From the NCBI GenBank assembly GCA_944354125.1, contig CALVPT010000001.1, positions 309,126 through 373,125 on the forward strand: 64,000 nucleotides of DNA, read 5' to 3'. The notes below the pieces were generated by a model. It was not told the DNA's origin, did not search any database, and saw only the letters and a list, made by a program, of their open reading frames with translations. Both the position numbers and the translations under genes were made by a program. The stretch is from an uncultured Clostridia bacterium. Lineage in GTDB: Bacteria > Bacillota > Clostridia > Christensenellales > Borkfalkiaceae. Of this stretch, positions 1-8,682 are shown piece after piece; position 1 is the stretch's first letter, and each line of letters begins with the position of its first letter.

Positions 1-1241
1 AGGAGCTCCGTCAGCTTTTCGTAGCGCTGTACGCCGCCCGAAAAAATTATTACCCTGTATCCGCCCGAAAGCCAGTTCTTTACGTCGCCGACGAGCGAAG
101 GCAGCGAACTTAAATATGAGGGCGCAGGCACAGAACGGAAATTGTATGTCCTGAGCGGACTGAAAAATTGCAATGTGGTCGTGAAGGTCTGCAACGCCAG
201 ATTTTTGAAGCGTGCGACGCCTGCCTCGAACTCCTCCGCAGAGAGCTGCTGGAAGAGCGTGAAGTCGCAGACTTCTCCGCCGGCCCTCAGCTCTTCATAG
301 CGTTCGGCGTGCTCCTTTTCGGATGCGCACAATCTGTCATATACCGCCTTGCACTCGTCGAAAACGACGAGCGTGTCGGACGGAAGAATGTCGAATATGT
401 TCCGCCTGCACTTCAATACGGGGAAGAGAAAGTCCTGCCCTGCAAAGGGCGCGCCTGCCGCCAGACCTGCCTCTATGCTCTCCGAAATGGCGCTGAGCCT
501 TGTATAGCACGCCATATTCGGGCATTCCTTGAGGTTATCCCTCAGTTTTTTAAGCACCTGCTCCCTCTCGTCGTCCTCTATGAAGCAGTCGACCGCAGGC
601 AGAATTTCAATCCTGTCCAGCTCGGCAAGACGGTCGCCGCTGACGAAGTCATAGGGGCGTATCTTTTCGACCTCGTCGCCGAAGAAATCTACCCTGACGG
701 GGTTTTCGGCTCCGACGGGGAAGATGTCGAGAATATCTCCCCTGACGGCGAAAGCGCCCTTGCTCTCCACCGAATACTCCCTGGAATAGCCCATTCCGAC
801 GAGTTTTGCAGGCAGAGACGAATAGCTGAGCTCGCCGCCCTTTTCAATGACTACCTTGGGAAGATGCGACGGGAAGAGCTGCAGGAGCGCTTCCACCTCG
901 GCTACGACTATCTCCGCGCCCGAAAAGAGCGCGTTTATGCCCTCAATCCTTCTGAACAGCGAATCTCTGGACGCCGCCTCCTTGAAGAGCAGTATGTCGT
1001 CCTTTGCCGAAAGACAGGCGCACTTTTTGCCCGAGAGCACGCTTATTGCGGCATATGCCCTGTTAGCCGCCACCGAATCGGCGACGATGTACAGCGTTTT
1101 GCCCTCCAGCACGGCGCAAGTCAGATATTTCTGACTGTCGGACACGCCGAAAACCGCCGTCGGCGTGCCGAGGCGGAGATCTGCCTGAAGGAGCTTATAT
1201 TCTCCGTTTAAATTGTCGAAAGTGAAAAAGTTTTTATTCAC
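1..1241 (-). CDS. mfd: Transcription-repair coupling factor Mfd, N-terminal part (cut by window edge)
   Basis: Mfd removes RNA polymerase stalled at DNA lesions and recruits UvrA. Translating the minus strand from a GTG at 1241 gives about 413 uninterrupted residues that run off the left edge. The protein starts NKNFFTFDNLNGEYKLL and later carries RGDILDIFPVG and VRVDFFGDEVEKIR, the hallmark of the UvrB-like module of Mfd. The helicase and RNA polymerase-interacting domains lie outside the window. The GTG lies 10 nt after the pth stop codon, the usual pth-mfd order in Bacillota; no strong ribosome site is visible, so the exact start is less certain than the identity. The long plus-strand frame over the same bases is its antisense shadow. 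Confidence 0.9.
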   Translation of the reverse strand, partial: MNKNFFTFDNLNGEYKLLQADLRLGTPTAVFGVSDSQKYLTCAVLEGKTLYIVADSVAANRAYAAISVLSGKKCACLSAKDDILLFKEAASRDSLFRRIEGINALFSGAEIVVAEVEALLQLFPSHLPKVVIEKGGELSYSSLPAKLVGMGYSREYSVESKGAFAVRGDILDIFPVGAENPVRVDFFGDEVEKIRPYDFVSGDRLAELDRIEILPAVDCFIEDDEREQVLKKLRDNLKECPNMACYTRLSAISESIEAGLAAGAPFAGQDFLFPVLKCRRNIFDILPSDTLVVFDECKAVYDRLCASEKEHAERYEELRAGGEVCDFTLFQQLSAEEFEAGVARFKNLALQTFTTTLQFFSPLRTYNFRSVPAPSYLSSLPSLVGDVKNWLSGGYRVIIFSGGVQRYEKLTEL

Positions 1242-1251
1242 CGTGTGTATT

Positions 1252-1815
1252 TTACCCGTTGAACGCAGTCATTACAAGTTCGCACGGGGTACCTTTGGCG
1301 AGAGAAATTGCCGCCTCCGCCGCCCTGTTGCAGGCAGAGATGAACAGCTCGTAGTCCTCCTCTTTTACGTTTGCGAGGACATAATTGATTATGGGTATGC
1401 TGACAGCCTCGTCACGTATGCCCACCCTTATTCTCGCGAAATCGGACGTGCCGATTTCCGCGATTACCGAGCGCATGCCGTTATGCGTTCCTGCGCTGCC
1501 GTAAGGGCGTATCCTCACCCTGCCCTTGGGAAGGTCGTAATCGTCGTATATCACGACGAGGTGCGAGGCGTCCGTCTTATACTTTGCAAGCAGTTGCTTT
1601 ACCGCCCTGCCAGAGTTGTTCATATACGTCAGGGGCTTTGCGAGTATTACCTTTTCGCCGCCGATATTGGCCTCCGCGGTGATTGCCTCGCATTCCTTCT
1701 TTTTGAATTTTACGCCAAGAATATTGGCCGCATCGCCCACGGAGAGAAAGCCCATGTTGTGAAAGGTCTTTGCATACTTCTCTTCGGGGTTGCCCAGGCC
1801 GACTATTATATACAT
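1252..1815 (-). CDS. pth: Peptidyl-tRNA hydrolase
   Basis: Releases peptides from prematurely dropped peptidyl-tRNA in the cytosol. The 187-residue length is typical. The N-terminal motif GLGNPEEKYAKTFHNMG (residues about 6-22) contains the catalytic His and the conserved Asn. KPLTYMNNSG and the later DDYDLPKG...GTHNG motifs complete the active site. An AAGGAAG ribosome site precedes the ATG. The gene sits just upstream of mfd. A strong hairpin (1832-1857) lies in its 5' leader, between prs and pth. Confidence 0.97.
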   Translation of the reverse strand: MYIIVGLGNPEEKYAKTFHNMGFLSVGDAANILGVKFKKKECEAITAEANIGGEKVILAKPLTYMNNSGRAVKQLLAKYKTDASHLVVIYDDYDLPKGRVRIRPYGSAGTHNGMRSVIAEIGTSDFARIRVGIRDEAVSIPIINYVLANVKEEDYELFISACNRAAEAAISLAKGTPCELVMTAFNG

Positions 1816-1831
1816 TTTTCTTCCTTTATAA

Positions 1832-1857
1832 ATATAACGTGCCGAAGCACGTTATAT
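1832..1857 (-). promoter_or_regulatory. UUCG-tetraloop hairpin between prs and pth
   Basis: On the minus strand an 11-bp perfect stem (ATATAACGTGC pairing with GCACGTTATAT) closes a TTCG tetraloop. It is followed by a short T-rich stretch and then by the pth ribosome site. It may be a weak prs terminator or a stabilising 5' structure on pth-mfd mRNA; the sequence does not decide between these. Confidence 0.6.
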
Positions 1858-1894
1858 ACATCTTTATTATAACCGACATTCAGACGGCTGAAAC

Positions 1895-2842
1895 TCAGTC
1901 GTAGATCTTGGACATAGGCTTGTCCATATAGACGTTTTCGATTGCGGCAGCAAATATCTGCGCGGTGGAAATCATCTTGAATATGGGAAGCATCTTTTCC
2001 TGGGGGATATTTATGGTATCGAGCATTGCAAGTTCGGTTATGGGCGAAGATGCAAGTCTTTCGATTGCGGGACCTGAAAGCACGCCGTGCGAGCAGCAGG
2101 CATAGATTTCCTTTGCACCCGCTTCCTTGAGCGCCTTTGCGCCCTGCACTATCGTGCCTGCGGTATCTATCATGTCGTCGACCATAAGGCAGTTCTTGCC
2201 CTTTACGTCGCCGATTATGTTCATGACTTCCATTACGTTTGCCTTGGGACGGCGCTTGTCGATTATAGCCATCTTGGCATCCATTCTCGCCGCAACCTTT
2301 CTTGCCCTTGCCACCGAGCCGATGTCGGGGGATACGACGACGAAGTTTTCGTCTACCTTGGGTTTGAAATAGTTATAGAGCGTCGGTCCGCCGACGAGAT
2401 TGTCGAGGGGAATATCGAAGAATCCCTGAATCTGGAGGCAGTGAAGATCCATCGTGAGCACTCTGTCAGCGCCTGCGCTCGTAAGAAGATTTGCAACGAG
2501 CTTTGCGGTGATGGGCTCTCTGGAGCGAGCCTTCCTGTCCTGACGGGCATATCCGAAATAGGGAATGACCGCCGTAATGCGTCCTGCGCTCGCGCGCTTT
2601 GCGGCGTCTATCATGATGAGAAGTTCCATGAGGTTTGCGTTTACGGGATAGCTCGTAGACTGTACAAGGAACACATCCTTACCTCTTACCGTCTCGTCGT
2701 AACGGACATAGATTTCGCCGTCGGAGAAGTGCGTGACTTCCATTTCGCCGAGAGTGGTATTGAGTTGCGCTGCTATCTTTTCAGCCAAAGGTCTGTTGGA
2801 ATTGCCCGAAAAGATTTTAATCTCGCTGCCGTGATTGATCAT
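1895..2842 (-). CDS. prs: Ribose-phosphate pyrophosphokinase (PRPP synthetase)
   Basis: Makes PRPP from ribose 5-phosphate and ATP for nucleotide, histidine and tryptophan synthesis. The 315 residues match class I enzymes. Visible signatures are the N-terminal [14 protein letters not shown] segment, [10 protein letters not shown] (the ATP and catalytic loop region), the metal-binding stretch [11 protein letters not shown], and the PRPP-binding motif [17 protein letters not shown] ribosome site lies 11 nt before the ATG. It lies upstream of pth on the same strand. Confidence 0.97.
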   Translation of the reverse strand: MINHGSEIKIFSGNSNRPLAEKIAAQLNTTLGEMEVTHFSDGEIYVRYDETVRGKDVFLVQSTSYPVNANLMELLIMIDAAKRASAGRITAVIPYFGYARQDRKARSREPITAKLVANLLTSAGADRVLTMDLHCLQIQGFFDIPLDNLVGGPTLYNYFKPKVDENFVVVSPDIGSVARARKVAARMDAKMAIIDKRRPKANVMEVMNIIGDVKGKNCLMVDDMIDTAGTIVQGAKALKEAGAKEIYACCSHGVLSGPAIERLASSPITELAMLDTINIPQEKMLPIFKMISTAQIFAAAIENVYMDKPMSKIYD

Positions 2843-3090
2843 TAGGTTTTATTACCTCCGATTTCATTCGTATATTTGACGCAGACTTTGCCGTCCGCGC
2901 TCTATTTCGCAAGACATTATATATTTAGCGCCGCTTCTGCGGTCATATTCAATTGTACTTGCAAACAACTGCAAAGTCAATCAATAATGAGTTGAAATAA
3001 AATTGTAATTTATTTGAAAACAAAATGTTAAATACTTACTTAATAACGGACTTATGCGGCTGAAAGTCCTGTCATATCGGATTGACTGAC

Positions 3091-3603
3091 TTACCGCCCT
3101 TCCTCTTGGCTCCCAAGGGAGCTTTCCGCATTTTCGGAAGAGGACTTTTTTGCCTTTTCGCGCGTGCGCATGGAGGAGAAAAACTCGCTTAAGATTGCCC
3201 TGCATTCGGCTTCCATGACGCCGCCTTCGACCTCCACCCTGTGATTGAGAAGGTTTGCCCCTGCAATCTCGCGCGTGAGCGACCTGCCCTTATCCTCGGG
3301 CGCGCCGAAATATATCTTCTTTATCCGCGCGTTGAGCGCCGCGCCCATGCACATAGGACAGGGCTCGAGCGTGACGTACAGCTCGCATTCGGGAATGCGC
3401 CAGCTTTTAAGCTTTCTGCACGCCTTTTCTATCGCCTCAATCTCGGCGTGAGCGGTTGCCATCTGCCTTTTGGTGCGCCTGTTATGTCCGCGCGCAATTA
3501 CCTTGCCGTCCAGAACTATTACGGCGCCGATGGGCACTTCACCCTCGTCGAACGCCTTTTTTGCGCATTTAAGCGCGCTTTTCATGAACTTTTTTTCCGC
3601 CAT
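3091..3603 (-). CDS. tadA: tRNA(adenine-34) deaminase TadA
   Basis: Deaminates wobble adenosine to inosine in tRNA-Arg(ACG). The cytidine-deaminase-fold zinc site is plain: HAE (about residues 52-54) supplies a zinc ligand and the catalytic Glu, and PCPMC (about residues 82-86) supplies the two Cys ligands. At 170 residues it is slightly longer than usual because of a charged, Ser-rich tail after about residue 145. Its start lies inside the 3' end of the upstream peptidase gene (35-bp overlap), so the two are probably translationally coupled. Confidence 0.95.
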   Translation of the reverse strand: MAEKKFMKSALKCAKKAFDEGEVPIGAVIVLDGKVIARGHNRRTKRQMATAHAEIEAIEKACRKLKSWRIPECELYVTLEPCPMCMGAALNARIKKIYFGAPEDKGRSLTREIAGANLLNHRVEVEGGVMEAECRAILSEFFSSMRTREKAKKSSSENAESSLGSQEEGR

Positions 3604-4321
3604 AGTTTTCCGTAAAATCTTTCAGTATGTCGTAACATTCGCTTATGTCGCCCAGCGAGGTTATGGGGTGCGAAAGCCCGTCGTCGCCGCACTCTATCGT
3701 ATACGCCGGAATGCCCAACGCCTCAATGCACCAGTCCTTGTATCCGCCGGCGCTGCCCGTGATTTTCTTTATCTTATAGCCGCAGCTCGAAGAGAGTATC
3801 CTTGCGCCCGACAAGTCGCCCTTGCCGCCGAATTCCCAATAAATCTCTCCGCCCTTAGTGTGAAAGGCAAAGGTCGCGAACGGCTTTACTTTTAAAGTGA
3901 ATCTTGCAAGCGCCGCGCTCTCGCATTCCGAAAGCGGATAGTCGCCGATGCAGTTCTCGCTGCCCCTGATGCGCGTATTCAGCCTGCCCTGTCCCCACTC
4001 GGCGGGAAAATTGCAGTTGAGGTCAACCCCTCTGCCGTTTGCCTTCCACATGGGGTCGCGCAGCTGGGAAATGGTTGCGCCGTCGGGATTGAGAAGGGGT
4101 ATTATGTATCCACCGACAGCCGTGCCGCGCTTTATGTGCTTTAAGGCAAGGCGCGCGGTTATCCATTCCCGTCCGTGCACGGCATAGACGGCGATGAACT
4201 GTCTGCCGTAGTCATTGCCGACGTGCATGGCATATATCTGCCTGCCGCCGAACGAATAGCCGATAACGCACTTTTTGCCCCTGTATTTTAAATAGAATGA
4301 ACTGATTTCGTCGTATATCAC
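3569..4321 (-). CDS. M14-family zinc carboxypeptidase (peptidoglycan-peptidase-like)
   Basis: The zinc carboxypeptidase fold is shown by HGREW (His and Glu zinc ligands), VDLNCNFP (substrate-binding Asn/Arg region), FHTKGG (third zinc His) and YTIECG (catalytic Glu). At 250 residues it has no signal peptide and looks cytosolic. Family members of this kind (gamma-D-glutamyl-diaminopimelate peptidases) cut peptidoglycan peptides; the substrate here is inferred. The start is GTG at 4321 with no ribosome site, but TATAAT lies exactly 6 nt upstream, which suggests leaderless translation. It overlaps tadA by 35 bp. Confidence 0.85.
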   Translation of the reverse strand: MIYDEISSFYLKYRGKKCVIGYSFGGRQIYAMHVGNDYGRQFIAVYAVHGREWITARLALKHIKRGTAVGGYIIPLLNPDGATISQLRDPMWKANGRGVDLNCNFPAEWGQGRLNTRIRGSENCIGDYPLSECESAALARFTLKVKPFATFAFHTKGGEIYWEFGGKGDLSGARILSSSCGYKIKKITGSAGGYKDWCIEALGIPAYTIECGDDGLSHPITSLGDISECYDILKDFTENYGGKKVHEKRA

Positions 4322-4381
4322 ACGACTATTATATTTATTCTGCCGCCCGTCTTATGTGCGGACGCGCCGCGAAAATACCGT

Positions 4382-4819
4382 CTATTTATGGTATTCCGCG
4401 CCCGAATTTATCATAAAAGCGCGATATATCTGTTCGGCGAGTATGACCCTCATGAGCTGATGGGGAAAGGTCATGGGCGAGAACGAAAGGCGCATGTGCG
4501 CCGCATCCTTGACCCTTTTCGACAGTCCGCAAGAGCTGCCTATTACGAATGTTATCTCCTCGCCCCTGTCGCACAGTCCCTTTATGTGCTCCGCAAGCTG
4601 CGTGCTGGAAAGCTCCTTCCCCTCTATGCACAGGGCGATTATGTGCCCCTTTGCGTTCTTTAAAATCGAATCGGCTTCGTCCTCGGGATTTCTGCCCTCG
4701 GCAAGCTCCTTTACCTCGAACCGACAAAAACGCGACAGCCGCTTTGCATATTCCGCCACGGCATCGCGGTAAAAGCTCTCCTTTATCTTTCCGACGCAGA
4801 CGATATTAACCTTAATCAT
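4382..4819 (-). CDS. rlmH: 23S rRNA (pseudouridine-1915-N3) methyltransferase RlmH
   Basis: SPOUT methyltransferase acting on helix 69 of 70S ribosomes. The chosen ATG at 4819 gives 145 residues starting MIKVNIVCVGKIKE and overlaps the upstream stop as TGATG, so the genes are probably coupled. Visible family signatures are ALCIEGKELSS, FVIGSSCGLS (SAM-binding knot loop; usually GGxxG) and the C-terminal LAEQIYRAFMI...YHK. The usual INGxPYHK tail is altered to INSGAEYHK. A longer in-frame start 21 nt upstream is less likely. Confidence 0.95.
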   Translation of the reverse strand: MIKVNIVCVGKIKESFYRDAVAEYAKRLSRFCRFEVKELAEGRNPEDEADSILKNAKGHIIALCIEGKELSSTQLAEHIKGLCDRGEEITFVIGSSCGLSKRVKDAAHMRLSFSPMTFPHQLMRVILAEQIYRAFMINSGAEYHK

Positions 4820-5709
4820 CAGAACAGCCCCGCAATCCACAGCACAGCCATTATGACAAGTCCAGCCGCCGCGCCGAGGAAGAATCTGGAAGTTGCGCCC
4901 TCTTTGCCGCGCTTTAAGGGCGATTTGTCGAATATGAGAAGAACGATTGCCGCAACGAGAGCGATTGCAGACAGCACGTATATGGCGATAAGCGCGCCCT
5001 GCGAGGCGACGAGCGCACCCGTCTCGTCGGTTACGCCGACTGCCGTAAGCACTATTATTAGCGCGTTATTAAGAAAATGAATAATAACTACGGGCGTTAC
5101 CGAGCGCGAACGAATGGCGAGAAATGCAAACAGACAGCCGCAGATAAACTGGTATATCGTCTGTTCGACCGAGCCGTGATAGAGCGAAAAGCACAGTCCG
5201 ACGAGCAATGCCGCCCTTATGCTCCCTGCTTCCTCTTCGGCATTGTTGAGTATCATTGCGCGGAACAAAAGCTCTTCGCCCACCGCAGGCAAAACCGCAA
5301 CGACGATGAGGACGGGAACGACCTTCCAACCCGTCACGTCGGGAAGTGTGGACGGGTTGCGAACATATCCCAGCTTTTCGAGCGCGGAGATAAAGAGTTC
5401 GTTGAGTCCGCCCAGCGAAAATAAAAGCCCGAACACGAGCGCGACGCCTATCAAAATATATTTCGGCTTTGTCCTTACGGGAAACAGCGACTTTGCAGGC
5501 ACTCCGCAATAGCTGTACATTACCGCGAGCGTTATGCATATGGCTACGGGGGAGACGAGATAGCCGAGATATTTCGTCCACTCCTCGCCGCCGCCCGCCG
5601 CGATTATCGGCGAGACTACGAGCGAAAGAATGAGATATATGAATACGCACAGCGAAAATGCCATTCCGCCCGAAAAGGTGCAAAGACGGCACGGTTTTTT
5701 GAAATTCAT
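4819..5709 (-). CDS. CPBP-family intramembrane glutamic endopeptidase
   Basis: Polytopic membrane protein (about seven or eight hydrophobic segments) with the three CPBP/CAAX-protease motifs: EELLFR (E145, E146, R150 from the chosen start), FSLYHG (F174, H178) and HFLNN (H211, N215). Family members process prenylated or bacteriocin-related peptides or act as scaffolds; the substrate is unknown. I prefer the ATG at 5709 (MNFKKPC...) over 5724: the first start has no ribosome site, and a TATAAT lies exactly 6 nt before 5709, so this looks leaderless. It is divergent from the fumarase genes and overlaps rlmH. Confidence 0.88.
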   Translation of the reverse strand: MNFKKPCRLCTFSGGMAFSLCVFIYLILSLVVSPIIAAGGGEEWTKYLGYLVSPVAICITLAVMYSYCGVPAKSLFPVRTKPKYILIGVALVFGLLFSLGGLNELFISALEKLGYVRNPSTLPDVTGWKVVPVLIVVAVLPAVGEELLFRAMILNNAEEEAGSIRAALLVGLCFSLYHGSVEQTIYQFICGCLFAFLAIRSRSVTPVVIIHFLNNALIIVLTAVGVTDETGALVASQGALIAIYVLSAIALVAAIVLLIFDKSPLKRGKEGATSRFFLGAAAGLVIMAVLWIAGLF

Positions 5710-5793
5710 ATATCCATTATACATTATTTATAGTCATAAAGTAAATGAAATCGTTTTACTTTTGGCGTGAAATATATTAAAATTTTTCGTATA
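5709..5793. promoter_or_regulatory. Divergent promoter region, CPBP protease / fumarase
   Basis: Minus strand: TATAAT at 5721-5716, 6 nt before the CPBP start at 5709. Plus strand: TTTACT (5755-5760), 17-nt spacer, TAAAAT (5778-5783), 9 nt before the fumarase ATG. Neither start codon has a visible ribosome site. Confidence 0.55.
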
Positions 5794-6632
5794 TGAGAAC
5801 TGTAGACACAAAAGAAATTGCAGACAAAATCTATGAAATGGCGCTTAAGGCAGGCGTGACGCTTACTCCCTCCTGTCTTGCGGCGCTCAAAGACGCCGAA
5901 AGCAAAGAAAGCTGTGCGGCGGCAAAATTCGCACTCGGCACTCTCCTTGAAAACGCCGCCCTCTCCCAAAGGGAAAATCTCCCCGTATGTCAGGACACGG
6001 GCATGGCGGTAGTCATGCTGGACATAGGTCAGGAAGTATGCCTTACGGGCGAACTTCTGGAAGTTGCCGTAAACGACGCGGTAAGGCGCGCCTATAAGGA
6101 CGGATACTTCCGCAAATCCATTTGCGACCCCATAACCAGGGAGAATACTGGCGACAATACGCCTGCCGCCATACATACGCACATATGCGCAGGCGACAGC
6201 ATATCCATTACATACCTGCCCAAGGGGTTCGGCAGCGAGAACATGAGCGCAATGTACATGCTCAAGCCTGCCCAGGGCACGGAGGGCATAATCGACGCCA
6301 TAGTTTCGACCGTAAAGAAGGCAGGTTCGCGCCCCTGTCCCCCCGTCTACGTCGGCGTGGGAATAGGCGGAAGCTTTGACACCTGCGCATACCTTGCAAA
6401 AAAGGCATTGACGCGCGACATCGGTACTCACAGCGACAGAGCGGACATTGCCGACATTGAAAGGAAAGCGCTGGAGAGAATAAACGCGCTCGACATAGGC
6501 TGTCAGGGCTTTCACGGAAAGACGACCGCCCTCGGCGTGAGCTGCGAATGGGCATATACGCACATTGCAGGTCTGCCCGTTGCCGTAAACATTCAGTGCC
6601 ACTGCATAAGATGCCAGAAAGCCACCATTTGA
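5793..6632 (+). CDS. fumA: Class I fumarate hydratase, alpha subunit
   Basis: Catalytic Fe-S domain of oxygen-sensitive fumarase, interconverting fumarate and malate. The 279 residues carry CQDTG (C66), VGVGIGGSFD and GCQGFHGKTTALGV, which hold the 4Fe-4S Cys ligands and active-site residues. In two-subunit enzymes this chain pairs with the beta chain encoded 21 nt downstream. It could also be the near-identical tartrate dehydratase type, but the pair is usually fumarase in Clostridia. No ribosome site precedes the ATG; see the promoter entry for the probable leaderless start. Confidence 0.92.
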   Translation: MRTVDTKEIADKIYEMALKAGVTLTPSCLAALKDAESKESCAAAKFALGTLLENAALSQRENLPVCQDTGMAVVMLDIGQEVCLTGELLEVAVNDAVRRAYKDGYFRKSICDPITRENTGDNTPAAIHTHICAGDSISITYLPKGFGSENMSAMYMLKPAQGTEGIIDAIVSTVKKAGSRPCPPVYVGVGIGGSFDTCAYLAKKALTRDIGTHSDRADIADIERKALERINALDIGCQGFHGKTTALGVSCEWAYTHIAGLPVAVNIQCHCIRCQKATI

Positions 6633-6653
6633 CGAGGTAAATAATAAGTACTT

Positions 6654-7172
6654 ATGAAAAGAATAACTTTACCCATGGATAAAAAGACGGTATCAGAGCT
6701 TAAGGCGGGCGACAGCGTACTCATCTCGGGCGAGATACTCACCGCACGCGACTGTGCGCATAAGCGCCTTACCGACATGATAAAAAAGGGCGAAAAACTG
6801 CCCTTCGATTTAAAGGACGCAATAATCTACTATGCAGGTCCCTGCCCCGCAAAGCCCGGAATGGCAAGCGGCAGCTGCGGCCCCACTACCTCCTCGCGCA
6901 TGGACGTATACGCACCCGTCCTCCTCGACCTGGGCCTGGGCGGCATGATAGGCAAGGGCGAGATGTCCGACGAGGTAAGGGCGGCGATAGTCAGAAACAA
7001 CGCCGTATATTTTGCCGCAATAGGCGGAGCCGGCGCGACATACGGAAAGTCTATAATAAAGAGCGAGCTCGTCGCCTTCCCCGAACTTCTGAGCGAGGCA
7101 GTAAGGCGGCTGACCGTCACAGACTTCCCCTGCGTGGTGGCATACGACTGCCACGGCGGCAGCATATATTGA
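6654..7172 (+). CDS. fumB: Class I fumarate hydratase, beta subunit
   Basis: C-terminal swivelling domain of two-chain fumarase. The 172 residues include LISGEILTARDCAHKR, YYAGPCPAKPG and GPTTSSRMD, all family-conserved, plus the AAIGGAGA segment. It is slightly shorter than the usual 180-190 residues. It follows the alpha subunit by 21 nt and must act in complex with it. The symbol follows two-subunit naming and is not the separate E. coli FumB isozyme. Confidence 0.92.
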   Translation: MKRITLPMDKKTVSELKAGDSVLISGEILTARDCAHKRLTDMIKKGEKLPFDLKDAIIYYAGPCPAKPGMASGSCGPTTSSRMDVYAPVLLDLGLGGMIGKGEMSDEVRAAIVRNNAVYFAAIGGAGATYGKSIIKSELVAFPELLSEAVRRLTVTDFPCVVAYDCHGGSIY

Positions 7173-7202
7173 TAAAGCTTTCTGCAAGGCTTAAAAAAAC
7201 AT

Positions 7203-7231
7203 TTGACAAGCGGACGATCGAACTATATAAT
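7203..7231 (+). promoter_or_regulatory. Sigma-A promoter for pheST leader
   Basis: Consensus TTGACA at 7203-7208, a 17-nt spacer and TATAAT at 7226-7231. Transcription would start near 7238 and enter the T-box leader. Confidence 0.9.
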
Positions 7232-7237
7232 TAAATG

Positions 7238-7516
7238 TATTAAAGGCGATGACTGAGACAGACGCGCATGTTTGAGCCGCATACAGAGAGGGCTGCCCGA
7301 AAACGGCTGAAAGGTTGCCCATGCGGAGATTGCACGGTATTCACTCACGAGCCGAACGCGTGAAATGTACACATAATTTTGTGCAGAGTAATGCGCTCCG
7401 CGTCTCCCTGCGTAAACGGGCAACGAGGCGGAATATTTTTTCCGCGGAATCAGGTGGTACCGAGTAAATTCATATCATTTGCTCCCTGTGTCTCAACACG
7501 GGGAGTTTTTTTATTT
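7238..7516 (+). promoter_or_regulatory. T-box leader (tRNA-Phe sensing) of pheST
   Basis: Untranslated leader filling the gap before pheS. The T-box sequence AGGTGGTACCG is at 7452-7462 and would pair with the acceptor end of uncharged tRNA. A specifier candidate TTC (Phe) followed by A is at 7340-7342. The leader ends in an intrinsic terminator: a 10-bp stem CTCCCTGTGT/ACACGGGGAG (7482-7505) and a T-run. By family knowledge, uncharged tRNA-Phe stabilises the antiterminator and turns on pheST. Confidence 0.93.
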
Positions 7517-7538
7517 CAGCCAGATTTAGGAGAATGAA

Positions 7539-8579
7539 ATGCAGGACAAGAGTATTGTTGAAAGAATCGAAGAACTCAAGGTCAAGATCGAGGAGAGCGT
7601 TAAGGATCTGAAAAGTTCAAAGTCGCTCTATGAGCTCAAGGGAAAATTCCTTGGAAGGTCGGGCGAAATATCCGACCTCATGAAGTGCATGCGCGACATC
7701 CCCAAGGAAGACCGCCCCGAGGCAGGCAAAATTATAAACGCCCTCCGCGACTGGGCGGAAGAGCGCTTCGGATTCTTTGAGTCGGTAATCAAGGTAGCCG
7801 AACTCAAGGAGCAGTATAAAAACGAAGCGATAGACGTCACCCTGCCGGGAAACAGGAATGAAATCGGGGCATATCACCCCAACACCCTCATTAGAAGAGA
7901 GCTCATCTCCGTATTTGCAGGAATGGGTTTCACCGTGTTCGAGGGTCCCGAAATAGAGAACGACTATTATAACTTCACGGCGCTCAACACCCCCAAGGAC
8001 CACCCTGCAAGGGATATGCAGGATACGTTCTATGTGACAAGCGACCTGCTCCTCCGCACGCAGACTTCGGCGGGACAGATAAGGGTAATGGAAAAGCAGG
8101 CACCCCCCATCAAGATATTGTCGCCCGGAAAGGTGTTCAGAAGCGACGACGACGCCACCCATTCGCCCATGTTCTCCCAGATGGAGGGACTGGTTGTCGA
8201 TAAGGGCATAACGCTGTGCGACCTTAAGGGCATGCTGGACGAATTTGCCGCAAAGATTTTCGGCAGCGGAGTAAAGACCAGACTGCGCCCCTCCTACTTC
8301 CCCTTCACCGAACCTTCGGTGGAAGTCGACGTAAGCTGTTTCGAATGCGGCGGCAAGGGCTGCAAGCTGTGCAAGGGCACGGGCTGGATTGAGGTTCTCG
8401 GCGCAGGCATGGTAAACAGACGCGTGCTCGAGGGCTGCGGCGTAGACCCCGACGTCTATTCGGGATTTGCCTTCGGCATGGGCATAGAGAGAATTGCAAT
8501 GCTCAAGTACGGCATAAACAACATGAAACTTTTATTCGAGGGCGACGTAAAGTTCTTAAGACAGTTCAAGATGTCTTAA
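7539..8579 (+). CDS. pheS: Phenylalanyl-tRNA synthetase, alpha subunit
   Basis: Catalytic chain of the alpha2-beta2 enzyme. The 346 residues have the N-terminal coiled-coil for tRNA binding (about 1-85), class II motif 2 ([13 protein letters not shown], near residue 203), a Cys-rich [14 protein letters not shown] insert (about 265-280) and motif 3 [13 protein letters not shown] near the C-terminus. A TAGGAG ribosome site precedes the ATG. It is controlled by the T-box leader and is first in the operon with pheT. Confidence 0.98.
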   Translation: MQDKSIVERIEELKVKIEESVKDLKSSKSLYELKGKFLGRSGEISDLMKCMRDIPKEDRPEAGKIINALRDWAEERFGFFESVIKVAELKEQYKNEAIDVTLPGNRNEIGAYHPNTLIRRELISVFAGMGFTVFEGPEIENDYYNFTALNTPKDHPARDMQDTFYVTSDLLLRTQTSAGQIRVMEKQAPPIKILSPGKVFRSDDDATHSPMFSQMEGLVVDKGITLCDLKGMLDEFAAKIFGSGVKTRLRPSYFPFTEPSVEVDVSCFECGGKGCKLCKGTGWIEVLGAGMVNRRVLEGCGVDPDVYSGFAFGMGIERIAMLKYGINNMKLLFEGDVKFLRQFKMS

Positions 8580-8609
8580 TGTAATTACGGCGGCAGAGCC
8601 TCTTAACCT

Positions 8610-8647
8610 CGTCAGACTTAATTTGCCACCAAAAAACAAGTCTGACG
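8610..8647 (+). promoter_or_regulatory. Intercistronic hairpin between pheS and pheT
   Basis: Perfect 10-bp inverted repeat CGTCAGACTT (8610-8619) / AAGTCTGACG (8638-8647) with an 18-nt loop. No T-run follows directly, so it is probably an RNA processing or stability element rather than a terminator. Confidence 0.55.
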
Positions 8648-8682
8648 AAACAAAATTATTTTTCGGGAGTTTTATTCAAATC

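Noticed and set aside
168..1872. Two plus-strand frames over mfd and pth
   Set aside because: Arg/Cys-rich shadows of two clearly conserved minus-strand genes.
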